DNA of 37,985 nucleotides from Paenibacillus chondroitinus NBRC 15376. GTDB lineage: Bacteria > Bacillota > Bacilli > Paenibacillales > NBRC-103111. How positions within the stretch are numbered: the first letter of the stretch is position 1; every line of letters starts with the position of its first letter. Location of the stretch: the NCBI RefSeq assembly GCF_004000765.1, contig NZ_BILW01000051.1, forward strand, positions 1 through 37,985, in the 5' to 3' direction. Position numbers and translations under genes: made by a program. Below the pieces are notes generated by a model, which was given only the letters and a program-made list of their open reading frames with translations, did no database searches and was not told the origin of the DNA. Shown here in pieces: positions 8,481 through 15,230 of the stretch.

Positions 8481-8543
8481 AACTAAGCTCGAATGGTTGT
8501 GAGTTTCATCATCTTGAATGAATAGACAAGGAGAGATCATATA

Positions 8544-8768
8544 ATGTCAAACTTAGTTGTAGATGCAAAAGGACTTGCTTGTCCTATGCCGATTGTTAAA
8601 GCGAAAAAAGGAATTGATTCCCTGGAACCTGGACAAATTATGGAGTTGCAAACAACCGATAAAGGTTCTATGAAGGATTTTCAGGCTTGGGTAAACCAAA
8701 CCAAACATGAACTCATTGAATCCAAAGAAGACAATGGCGTATTCACCTTTATTGTTAAAAAGGGATAA
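8544..8768 (+). CDS. TusA-family sulfur carrier (YrkI-like)
   Basis: 74 residues with the TusA CPxP motif CPMP (Cys13) after LVVDAKGLA, and the family's TTDKGS segment. Carries sulfane sulfur as a cysteine persulfide in the cytoplasm. ACAAGGAGAG precedes the ATG. A terminator hairpin follows 15 bp after the stop, so this may be the last gene of the strongly transcribed first half of the operon. Confidence 0.92.
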   Translation: MSNLVVDAKGLACPMPIVKAKKGIDSLEPGQIMELQTTDKGSMKDFQAWVNQTKHELIESKEDNGVFTFIVKKG

Positions 8769-8783
8769 ATAAAGTTGAAAAAG

Positions 8784-8812
8784 GCTACCACTTTAATCAG
8801 TGGTAGCTTTTT
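8784..8812 (+). terminator. Internal rho-independent terminator
   Basis: GCTACCACT-TTAATC-AGTGGTAGC followed by TTTTT: a perfect 9-bp stem. It lies inside the sulfur gene run, so it can lower expression of the genes beyond, or end one transcript. Confidence 0.85.
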
Positions 8813-8840
8813 AAAAATCTCAAGAAATGAGGTTATGGTC

Positions 8841-9185
8841 ATGAACAGAAGTCGAATGATCTACTTTGTTACATTGAGCTCAAACGCATCAATCGTTTTG
8901 AGGCAAGCTGTTGATCAATCTTCACAAAATGAAGTCTTTATTTTTTTTGATTTATATGGCTCCAAGGTTTTGGATAAACGTTATCTTCATGAACTTAAAG
9001 AAAAAGAGGCAATTGATTTTAGCGACTTGCTGCATAAAGCATTAGATAAAGGAGTCAAGCTGTACGGATGTCAGATGAACATTATGTTTCAAAATGGTTT
9101 GGAGTGTATAGACGGAGTAGAACTCGCTGGTGTTGCTACATTTCTAGATCTAACCTATGACGCGGATGCCGTTTTAAGTTACTAG
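8841..9185 (+). CDS. DsrE-like protein with Cys77
   Basis: 114 residues from the ATG at 8841. The open frame extends upstream through the terminator stem, so that longer start is unlikely; an ATGAGG ribosome site sits 8 nt before 8841. The fold follows DsrE: Cys77 in VKLYGCQMNIMF matches Cys93 of the protein encoded at 8023, and GVATFLDLTYDAD is the usual end. A second cysteine, Cys89, is extra. Shorter and more diverged than its neighbour paralogs. Likely sulfur carrier. Confidence 0.75.
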   Translation: MNRSRMIYFVTLSSNASIVLRQAVDQSSQNEVFIFFDLYGSKVLDKRYLHELKEKEAIDFSDLLHKALDKGVKLYGCQMNIMFQNGLECIDGVELAGVATFLDLTYDADAVLSY

Positions 9186-9200
9186 AGGGAGTGGAATAAA

Positions 9201-9584
9201 ATGGATCCTAAAAAAGTAATTGTTTTCGCACTGCATGACGAATTAGAGTCCGTATATCCACCTTTGAATATATCTATAGGTGCTGCGGCAACAGGTGCTG
9301 ATGTCCTTTTAGCCTTCTCTAGAAGCGGTGTAAATATTTTGGATCACCATTATATCCCCATACCTTCAAGGGGCAAAGAATATCTAGCCAATGCTATACA
9401 CGATTTTAAGGCTTCTTCTATTGGAGATCTTTTATCGATAGCTGTTAATTTAGGAGTTCGTTTTGTTGTTCCAGATAGTGACGCTCCAGATAGTAAGATT
9501 GTATCTGAGCTGCCTTTTGAAAAAGTACCTTTAAAATGGCTGTTAAACGAAGCTGCTACCGCAAATTTATTTGTACACTTTTAG
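9201..9584 (+). CDS. DsrE-like protein without any cysteine
   Basis: 127 residues. The start MDPKKVIVFALHDELESVYPPLNIS and the phrase IGAAATGADV align with the paralogs at 8023 and 10178. Where those have VRLIGCQMTIDVMG this one has VRFVVPDSDAPDSKI, and the whole protein contains no cysteine. It cannot carry sulfur as a persulfide. It may be a structural partner in a DsrEFH-like oligomer, or a decaying copy; the intact frame and ribosome site (GAGGGAG) favour a kept function. 15 nt downstream of the previous gene. Confidence 0.7.
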   Translation: MDPKKVIVFALHDELESVYPPLNISIGAAATGADVLLAFSRSGVNILDHHYIPIPSRGKEYLANAIHDFKASSIGDLLSIAVNLGVRFVVPDSDAPDSKIVSELPFEKVPLKWLLNEAATANLFVHF

Positions 9585-9630
9585 ATTTGTTCCTTTTTCA
9601 CCAAAATTGCCACAATTCGTTCGTTGCATA

Positions 9631-9648
9631 TATACCCTGTAGGGTATA
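9631..9648. promoter_or_regulatory. CstR-type operator 3
   Basis: TATACCC-TGTA-GGGTATA: same 18-bp form as the two operators before the first gene. It sits 51 bp before the TTG start of the rhodanese at 9699, so the second half of the cluster probably has its own CstR-controlled promoter. Confidence 0.75.
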
Positions 9649-9698
9649 ATATTTATTTTGTGAATACGAACTAGGAAATTGAATAGGAGGGTTGTTGC

Positions 9699-10109
9699 TT
9701 GATTAAATACTTTATATTTTCGGTCCTCTTCGTTTATTTCATTCAACGTATCAGACCTGTAAAAGGTTTGAAAAAAATAATAGCATCATCTTTTTCTTAT
9801 CTTATTAAGGACAAACCAGCTCATTTAAAATTACTTGATGTAAGAGATCAGTTTGATTTCTATGCCGGTCATATTGAAGGAGCACTTAATATCTCTCTTG
9901 GAAGATTGCCTTATGTTAAAAAGTCGGAAATACATGTTGATGATGAAATCATAATAATTGCGGACTCGAATAACCACTGCAAGAGAGCAGCAAGAGCTCT
10001 GAAAAAAAGTGGGTATCACCATCTAACATATCTAGAGGACGGTATGTCAGCTTATCAAAGATTTCAGGAGAATCATCAGAACTATAGTAAGCTTCAAACA
10101 TGTGTGTAA
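9699..10109 (+). CDS. Membrane-anchored rhodanese-like protein lacking the active Cys
   Basis: 136 residues with a TTG start; TAGGAGG lies 8 nt upstream. An N-terminal helix (IKYFIFSVLFVYFIQ) is followed by VKGLKKI and a rhodanese fold with LLDVRDQFDFYAGHIEGA. The paralog at 10983 has YCRSGMRS in the loop; here the loop is ADSNNHCKRA. The catalytic position is Ala88, and the only nearby cysteine, Cys94, is six residues later. Probably not a normal sulfurtransferase. Clearly a duplicate of the 10983 gene that has diverged. It could sense or scaffold. Confidence 0.75.
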   Translation: MIKYFIFSVLFVYFIQRIRPVKGLKKIIASSFSYLIKDKPAHLKLLDVRDQFDFYAGHIEGALNISLGRLPYVKKSEIHVDDEIIIIADSNNHCKRAARALKKSGYHHLTYLEDGMSAYQRFQENHQNYSKLQTCV

Positions 10110-10131
10110 ATGTAAAATTTTTTTTGATTTA

Positions 10132-10156
10132 TATAGTACCCATACTAGTATGAGTA
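10132..10156. promoter_or_regulatory. Palindrome and -10-like sequence before yrkE-like gene
   Basis: CATACTAGTATG (10141-10152) is a perfect 12-bp palindrome, flanked by TACC and AGTA. It differs from the 18-bp CstR form, but carries ACCCATAC. A TATAGT (10132-10137) lies just before it without a good -35 box. Possibly a weak or variant operator. Confidence 0.4.
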
Positions 10157-10177
10157 ACAAATGAAAGGATGATTTTC

Positions 10178-10660
10178 ATGTTAGAAAACAAAGAAAAGTC
10201 GACGATTGTACTTTTTAGTGGTGAATTGGATAAGGCTATTGCAGCATTTATTATTGCAAACGGTGCAGCTGCTTATGACCATGAAGTAACAATCTTCTTT
10301 ACCTTTTGGGGGCTTAATGCGCTCCGTAAGGATGAATCAGTTCTTATCAAAAAAGGATGGTTGGAGTCCATGTTCGCCAAAATGATGCCGCGTGGTGCGA
10401 ACAAGCTAGGATTATCAAAAATGAATTTCGGGGGACTAGGTCCCCAAATGATCAAGCATGTTATGAAAAAGCATAATGCTCTAACATTGCCGCAACTAAT
10501 TGAATTAGCTCAAGAGCAAGGGGTTAAAATGGTAGCATGTACGATGACGATGGACCTGCTAGGATTGCAAAAGGAAGAGCTTCTCGATGGTATCGAGTAT
10601 GCTGGGGTTGCTGCTTATTTAGGTGACGCGGCAGATGCAAAAGTGAATTTATTTATTTAA
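10178..10660 (+). CDS. yrkE: DsrE2-type protein (YrkE-like)
   Basis: 160 residues from ATG 10178, the length of B. subtilis YrkE; the ATG at 10169 overlaps the ribosome site AAAGGA. Residues 5-45 form the first Rossmann part; the middle (WLESMFAKMMPRGANKLGLS) holds the extra insertion found in DsrE2 proteins. Cys121 in VKMVACTMTMDLLGL is the sulfur-carrying residue, and GVAAYLGDAADAKVNLFI ends the domain. Likely carries persulfide sulfur, possibly in contact with membrane partners. Confidence 0.88.
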   Translation: MLENKEKSTIVLFSGELDKAIAAFIIANGAAAYDHEVTIFFTFWGLNALRKDESVLIKKGWLESMFAKMMPRGANKLGLSKMNFGGLGPQMIKHVMKKHNALTLPQLIELAQEQGVKMVACTMTMDLLGLQKEELLDGIEYAGVAAYLGDAADAKVNLFI

Positions 10661-10699
10661 ACTTATTACTGCTTATATAAATGAGAGGGAGGTCATTCT

Positions 10700-10960
10700 A
10701 TGCAATATGATGATGATGTAAAAAAAAGATTAAAGAGAGTAGAAGGTCAAATTCGAGGTGTTTTAAAGATGATGGAGGAAGAGCAGTCTTGTAAGGATGT
10801 TGTAAGCCAATTATCCGCCGTAAGAAGTGCTGCTGATAAAGCAATTGCCTATATCGTTGCCGTAAATTTGGAACATTGCATTCTAGAAGAAAAAGAAGCA
10901 GGAAGAGATTCGAGTAAAATGGTCAAACAAGCAATCGATTTGTTAGTGAAAAGCCGCTAA
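10700..10960 (+). CDS. cstR: CstR persulfide-sensing repressor (CsoR family)
   Basis: 86 residues, all-helical CsoR/RcnR family. Cys31 (EQSCKDV) and Cys60 (LEHCILEE) are both present at the same positions as in Staphylococcus aureus CstR. The residue four before Cys60 is Asn56, where copper-binding CsoR has His. This separates it from Cu(I) sensors and points to a sensor that forms di-, tri- or tetrasulfide links between Cys31 and Cys60 and then leaves DNA. Three matching operators lie in the cluster, so it should repress the operon and itself. GAGGGAGG precedes the ATG. Confidence 0.93.
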   Translation: MQYDDDVKKRLKRVEGQIRGVLKMMEEEQSCKDVVSQLSAVRSAADKAIAYIVAVNLEHCILEEKEAGRDSSKMVKQAIDLLVKSR

Positions 10961-10982
10961 GTACCAAGAAAAGAGGCATGAA

Positions 10983-11369
10983 ATGAATTATAATTCCATT
11001 ATTAACATCGTAATGATTGTTCTCCTCGTCTGGTTTGTTTATTCCAGATTTGGCGGAGTAAAAGGTCTTAAGAATTTAAAGCCCGATCAATTTCAGGATG
11101 AGTTGAAGGAAAACCGTAATAGAATATTAATTGATGTCCGTGAACCCGGTGAATTAAAACAAGGTTATATTCCGGGAGCGATAAACATTCCCTTATCTCG
11201 AATAAAACAAAGAGTTAGGGAGATCCCAGCAAATAAAAATGTTTACTTGTATTGCCGAAGTGGTATGAGAAGCAAACAAGCAGCGCGAATACTTCAAAAG
11301 AATGGCTTCCGAGAGCTTTCACACTTACAAGGCGGAATTATGTCTTGGAGAGGGAAACTAACAAAATGA
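10983..11369 (+). CDS. Membrane-anchored rhodanese
   Basis: 128 residues. Residues 6-22 (IINIVMIVLLVWFVYSR) form a single N-terminal membrane helix. The rhodanese domain follows with LIDVREPGELKQGYIPGA and the catalytic loop YLYCRSGMRS, Cys91. The active paralog of the protein encoded at 9699. It places a sulfurtransferase at the membrane face, perhaps near the exporter or the DUF2892 protein. Last gene of the cluster; a strong terminator begins 3 bp after the stop. Confidence 0.92.
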   Translation: MNYNSIINIVMIVLLVWFVYSRFGGVKGLKNLKPDQFQDELKENRNRILIDVREPGELKQGYIPGAINIPLSRIKQRVREIPANKNVYLYCRSGMRSKQAARILQKNGFRELSHLQGGIMSWRGKLTK

Positions 11370-11371
11370 AT

Positions 11372-11413
11372 AAAAAATCATTAGCTCATGGAGATGATGC
11401 TAATGATTTTTTT
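11372..11413 (+). terminator. Terminator of the sulfur operon
   Basis: AAAAAATCATTAGC pairs with GCTAATGATTTTTTT over 14 bp around a 13-nt loop, ending in a T-run. The A/T-rich ends make it usable from both sides. Confidence 0.88.
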
Positions 11414-11447
11414 GTGCTCTACATATATTTCAACCGTTTGCAAATAC

Positions 11448-11630
11448 TTATGTTGTTACAACGTTATAATGCTCTACATAGCCCTCTAAGGATGGTATGA
11501 ATTCCTTTTCGTAATGATCTTTTGGGCAGGACTTAATAATATGCGAAAGTAATGTATTTGATTTATGGGTGAGAAGTGTATCTTTGCAAATAGGGCACTT
11601 TTCTTGAGTGAGCTTATTTATAAATCCCAT
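11448..11630 (-). CDS. Small cysteine/histidine protein, putative zinc finger
   Basis: 60 residues beginning MGFINKLTQEKCPICKDTLL. CPIC (Cys12, Cys15), then HIIKSCPKDHYEKEF gives Cys35 and His residues, enough for a zinc site. An AGGAGGT ribosome site 7 nt before the ATG supports expression. Family not recognised. It stands alone between two terminated operons, opposite in direction. Confidence 0.6.
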   Translation of the reverse strand: MGFINKLTQEKCPICKDTLLTHKSNTLLSHIIKSCPKDHYEKEFIPSLEGYVEHYNVVTT

Positions 11631-11726
11631 TCAACATACCTCCTAATTCCGATTGTTATACTATGAATTATACTATGGAGTTGGATTAATTGTAAATAAA
11701 GAATTTGAAAGGGAGTTAAAACAAAT

Positions 11727-12110
11727 ATGTTTCATTACACCGTTGAAACAAAACAGACAGTAGAACAAGTCATTGCAAGACTCGAACTTAATTTAAAGGA
11801 AGAAAAATTCGGTGTTTTATGGCACTTAGATATGCAGGAGAAGTTAAAGGAAAAAGGAGTTGAGTTCAATCAAAAATACCACATTCTTGAAGTCTGTAAT
11901 CCAGTTGAAGCGAAACGTGTCCTAAGTGAAAATGCAATTGTTGGATATTTTTTACCATGTAAAATAACTGTATACGAGGATGGAGGAAAAATAAAAATAG
12001 GACTTCCTAAACCAACAGCATTAATTGGAATGGTCGATAGCGAAAAACTTCAAAGTATTGCGGAGGATGTTGAAAAACGATTAATTTCTTGTATTGATAA
12101 AACCATATAG
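11727..12110 (+). CDS. DUF302 family protein
   Basis: 127 residues with the DUF302 pattern: an N-terminal TVEQVIARLELNLKEEKFGVL segment, then EVCNPVEAKRVLSENAIVGYFLPCKITVYED, and a C-terminal helix. The family forms a small alpha-beta dimer of unknown function, often found near sulfur oxidation genes. Cys residues in EVCNP and LPCKI are the usual ones. GGGAG precedes the ATG and a terminator follows. Confidence 0.85.
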   Translation: MFHYTVETKQTVEQVIARLELNLKEEKFGVLWHLDMQEKLKEKGVEFNQKYHILEVCNPVEAKRVLSENAIVGYFLPCKITVYEDGGKIKIGLPKPTALIGMVDSEKLQSIAEDVEKRLISCIDKTI

Positions 12111-12125
12111 TCTAAGTGGCCAAAG

Positions 12126-12153
12126 AGACCGATAATGTAGTGTCGGTCTTTTT
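12126..12153 (+). terminator. Terminator after DUF302 gene
   Basis: AGACCGA and TCGGTCT pair over 7 bp, followed by TTTTTG. Confidence 0.75.
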
Positions 12154-12162
12154 GCAATCTTA

Positions 12163-12324
12163 TTAATTAATTTGTATATAAAAGCGGTTTTTGCTCCAAT
12201 AGCTTTTGTATGAATATTTGGGGCTGAGAGGGATAGCCGTAATCTCTCCAGCTTCTAACTCAATGCGAACAATCTAGCGTGACAGAATGGAGATTCCCAA
12301 GCCAGCAAAAACGGCTTTTTTAAC
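12163..12324 (-). pseudogene. Fragment of a LysR-type regulator gene
   Basis: Reading leftward, the frame gives KKAVFAGLGISILSR, then an in-frame TAG, then IVRIELEAGEITAIPLSP. This is the end of a LysR effector domain (the AGLGISILSR...ELEAGEI segment). The upstream part of the gene is gone: a TGA lies directly before the homologous region. About 50 codons remain of about 300. The original may have regulated a sulfur gene, but this is unknowable. Confidence 0.7.
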
Positions 12325-12480
12325 TCATATGACTGTTTAATTCGTAAACCGTTTCTGGATGAACTAGTTGATTTAAGACCGAGTACCGGAACCATGTTCC
12401 CTGAGAATCCAGGTGGCCGTATTGCTTTCAATACTAGTTTATCTCCTGATTACTCTGTTTGGATTAGAGTAACAATTTAA
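12325..12480 (+). pseudogene. Orphan open frame, probable gene end remnant
   Basis: An open frame without start or ribosome site ends at the TAA near 12480. It encodes FLDELVDLRPSTGTMFPENP and ends SVWIRVTI. The composition looks coding, so it is probably the 3' end of a deleted gene. Family not recognised. Together with the LysR fragment it marks a deletion scar. Confidence 0.35.
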
Positions 12481-12571
12481 CATAAAAGGAAAGGACTCAA
12501 ACCAGTTTATTATGTTATTGGTTTGAACCTTTTATAATACTGTGGAGATAGTATAAACGAGGAGGATACAT

Positions 12572-12940
12572 TTGGAGGAAGGGAACACACACGAATCGAA
12601 ATTTGTCCAACAGCACCTTGCAAATGAGCGAACGTTTCTCGCTTGGGTCCGAACAGGAATCGCTGCCGTTGGAATTGGTTTTTTGGCTTCGGGAATCGTA
12701 TTTCGAGCTACCCAATATTCCTATTATATTCATAAAATCGCTTCAATCGTAGGAATAAGCTCAGTTACTCTTGGCGTACTTGTTATTGTGTTAGCTACGC
12801 TAGATTATTTTTCTAAACGAAAAGGAATAAACAATGAGAGCTTTCGCTCGTCAAAAATAATTGTTGTGTTCATTTTTCTTTCTCTTATATTAATTGGTTT
12901 GATGTTGGTTTTACTTATTGTTCTAATAAACCCTTTGTAG
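12572..12940 (+). CDS. DUF202 (YidH-like) membrane protein
   Basis: 122 residues with a TTG start; GGAGG lies 6 nt upstream. The motif QQHLANERTFLAWVRTGIA is diagnostic of the DUF202 family. Three hydrophobic segments follow (VGIGFLASGIVF, IVGISSVTLGVLVIVLATL, IIVVFIFLSLILIGLMLVLL). Function unknown. The product is an inner-membrane protein. Possibly co-transcribed with the broken small gene that follows. Confidence 0.85.
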   Translation: MEEGNTHESKFVQQHLANERTFLAWVRTGIAAVGIGFLASGIVFRATQYSYYIHKIASIVGISSVTLGVLVIVLATLDYFSKRKGINNESFRSSKIIVVFIFLSLILIGLMLVLLIVLINPL

Positions 12941-12949
12941 GAGATTGCT

Positions 12950-13074
12950 TTGCAAGAGGAAAGGAGAATAATCAAACCTTCAGATCACCTTCTCTGGTGA
13001 TATGGACTATTGTTAGTTTAGCTTCAATTGATTTGTTTGTTTTGATTTTAGTTTGGTCTTATTTGTTATTTTAA
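12950..13074 (+). pseudogene. Small membrane protein gene with frameshift
   Basis: AGGAG lies 6 nt before a TTG start at 12950. That frame reads MQEERRIIKPSDHLLW and hits a TGA. In another frame the DNA continues as IWTIVSLASIDLFVLILVWS and ends in a TAA at 13074. Together they look like one protein of about 40 residues with a membrane helix, broken by a one-base change near 12998. A read error is possible. Confidence 0.45.
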
Positions 13075-13125
13075 AAGTAAAAAAAAGAGTCCCACCAACA
13101 TACATGAGTCTCGTTATTTAAAATG

Positions 13126-13923
13126 CTAGTTTGGTAAATCAGCCTCAGAGCGCTTTTTATCATTGTAGTGAAGATAAATACCAGCAAGGATACATAAAAT
13201 AATGACACCTACAGCTGTCCACTGTGCGGTTGTCCATTGAAATAAATATTTTGGAGTATCTCCTCTAAGCATTTCTAACATAAATCTACCGGCGTTATAG
13301 ATTGCGTTTGTGATTAAAAATAAGTATCCCCGTTTCATTTTTCGCTGAAGAAGAATCATGATAAGGGCAAAAATAATAATGTCCATTTGTCCTTCCCATA
13401 CTTCTGCAGGGTAAAGAGGCTTATCCCCGTATGTATCCCTAGCGATAGTGCCTTCAGGATAAAGAATTCCCCAGTTTCCACCCGTGGGATCTCCGAAGGC
13501 ATCACCATTCATCAGATTTGCATCTCTTCCGATACTTTGCCCTAATATTAATCCGGGAGCACACAAGTCAGCTAATTTCCAAAAAGATATTTTATGCTTT
13601 CTAACATACCAAATAGCGACTATAACTGCTCCGACAATTCCCCCTTGGATCGAAAGGCCGCCATGCCAAATGGCAATAATCTCTCCAAGATGCTGGGAGT
13701 AATAACCCCAATCAAATAAGAAAACTTGCCAAAATCTTGATCCCACAATCGCACCAATCATCATAGGAATCAACAAATTTGTAAGATGGTTTGCGAGTTC
13801 ATGCTTCTTTTGCAATTTTGCTAAAGTAAGCGTTACCCCATAGCCCAAAATTATGGCGAGAACAAACAGAATGCTATAAGACCGAATCGGAAACGAACCT
13901 ATGAAAGCTAAATATTGAAGCAC
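13126..13923 (-). CDS. lgt: Prolipoprotein diacylglyceryl transferase paralog (Lgt)
   Basis: 265 residues, seven membrane segments, GTG start with AAAGGAG 8 nt upstream. His87 in WHGGLSIQGG and Arg133 in GRDANLMNGDAFG match the conserved active-site region of Lgt, which moves diacylglycerol from phosphatidylglycerol to the lipobox cysteine. The signature is unusual: the family normally has GRxGNFxNxE, but here Asn-Leu-Met-Asn-Gly-Asp replaces Asn-Phe-x-Asn-x-Glu, and IQGG replaces FHGG. It stands alone, so is probably a second, specialised copy and not the housekeeping gene. Confidence 0.85.
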   Translation of the reverse strand: MLQYLAFIGSFPIRSYSILFVLAIILGYGVTLTLAKLQKKHELANHLTNLLIPMMIGAIVGSRFWQVFLFDWGYYSQHLGEIIAIWHGGLSIQGGIVGAVIVAIWYVRKHKISFWKLADLCAPGLILGQSIGRDANLMNGDAFGDPTGGNWGILYPEGTIARDTYGDKPLYPAEVWEGQMDIIIFALIMILLQRKMKRGYLFLITNAIYNAGRFMLEMLRGDTPKYLFQWTTAQWTAVGVIILCILAGIYLHYNDKKRSEADLPN

Positions 13924-14164
13924 TTTGGTAGCTCCTTTGCATTATGGTGCAATAATTATAACATTATTTATAACCTTGTCCTAAACAATATTAAGGCGGA
14001 TTTCTTGTTACTATTTGTGTGTGCCTACACTAACGTACTTTGAATCGGTGATTCTGAAGGATTTTGTGACTTTCAAAGAAGGTTAACTTAATTATTTTGA
14101 ACGTAATGGTGGTGGGTGAATATTCTAATGTGTAGATTACGCCATAAAGGAGAAGTGTTAAAAC

Positions 14165-14641
14165 ATGTATTACAACTTACAAGCGCCCACTTACGTCCCG
14201 TTTCAAGGTTATCTGGGGTATTTCGCACGTAGCGAAGATATGGTACTGAAAGTAATTCTTCAATCCATTTCTGGAGAAAGAAATGATGAGCTCTTCTATC
14301 AAGAGTTAATACAGCTTGCGCCTACTGAGAAAGAAAAGGAGGTAATTAGAGGGATTAGAGATGACGAGAGAAAGCATAATCAAATGTTTCGAAATATTTA
14401 TACGCAACTTACGGGTACACCACCTACTGGGATAGAAGCAACGGAGCCCATTGAACATGTGAGCAATTACTTAAGCGGTATTGAGAGCGCATTGTTTGGT
14501 GAATTAAAGGCTTTTGAAAAATATCGCACTCTATATTTAAATATTAGTCCCCTATACCGCGATATGATCTTTGAGATCATGACGGATGAGATTAAGCATG
14601 CTAGTTACTATAACTGGCTATATGCCAAAAATAACAGATAG
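14165..14641 (+). CDS. Ferritin-like diiron protein
   Basis: 158 residues. Four helices carry the ferritin-like metal ligands: Glu in SGERNDELFYQEL, DDERKHNQMF, GELKAFEKYR and TDEIKHASYYNWLY, with two ExxH pairs. The N-terminus YYNLQAPTYVPFQGYLGYFA is Tyr- and Pro-rich, as in bacillar members found in spore or stress contexts. Probable role is iron binding or oxidation; substrate unknown. AAAGGAG lies upstream. No operon partner. Confidence 0.8.
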   Translation: MYYNLQAPTYVPFQGYLGYFARSEDMVLKVILQSISGERNDELFYQELIQLAPTEKEKEVIRGIRDDERKHNQMFRNIYTQLTGTPPTGIEATEPIEHVSNYLSGIESALFGELKAFEKYRTLYLNISPLYRDMIFEIMTDEIKHASYYNWLYAKNNR

Positions 14642-14785
14642 CATTAGCCTTGCACTTTGTAGTACGCCAAAAAATAATATTCTTCACATTGATACACTCT
14701 TATAAGAGGACGCACTTTCTTAAGTAAATCAGTAAAATAATTTAGGCTCCCATTAGCACAAATAGTGCCAGGGGGCCAAATAATA

Positions 14786-15220
14786 TTACTTGTTAAATAA
14801 TTTCTCAAGCGCCTCACGTTGAGGCTGCCTAATACTAACAACTGGGCGAATGCTTTTGGCCAATTTTTCAGCATCTTCGATCTTTTCGCTTTTACCTAAA
14901 GCAATCAAAGTGCCAATTGCCACAGCGCCTGTACGACCCTTTCCACCACCGCAATGGAATCCAACCTTTTTACCGCTCTCATACGCCTCTACAACGTGAT
15001 TTATAGCTTGTTGGAATAGTTGGTCTTGTGGAGCTTCCGCATTGTCACCAAGCGGCACCTGAAGCCATTCTACGCCATCTGTAGGATAGGCACACTCCGT
15101 AGCTTCACCACGCAAATCGACTACAACCTCAACGTTCTCGTTTTTAATCATAGCTTCTACGTCTGCAGCTCCGCCAAAAAATATTTTGTCATCAACAAGT
15201 GCTTGATAATTTTTCTCCAT
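14786..15220 (-). CDS. Dual-specificity/tyrosine phosphatase-like protein
   Basis: 144 residues from ATG 15220 (AAGGAG just upstream); the longer frame lies inside arsI. The P-loop is HCGGGKGRTG with Cys90 and Arg96, the CX5R catalytic motif of cysteine phosphatases. VVVDLRGE and the later IRPVVSIRQPQREAL match cyclin-like or DSP phosphatases that cluster with arsenic genes. Last gene of the leftward ars operon, 10 nt after arsI. Its substrate is unknown; arsenate mimics phosphate, so a role with arsenylated molecules is possible but unproven. Confidence 0.8.
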   Translation of the reverse strand: MEKNYQALVDDKIFFGGAADVEAMIKNENVEVVVDLRGEATECAYPTDGVEWLQVPLGDNAEAPQDQLFQQAINHVVEAYESGKKVGFHCGGGKGRTGAVAIGTLIALGKSEKIEDAEKLAKSIRPVVSIRQPQREALEKLFNK

Positions 15221-15230
15221 AATGATCTCC

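Noticed and set aside
8775..8840. Upstream start for the DsrE-like gene at 8841
   Set aside because: It would begin within the terminator stem and lacks a ribosome site; the ATG at 8841 has a better one.
10700..10960. Copper-sensing CsoR
   Set aside because: The His of the copper site is Asn56, and Cys31/Cys60 with sulfur-gene neighbours fit CstR instead.
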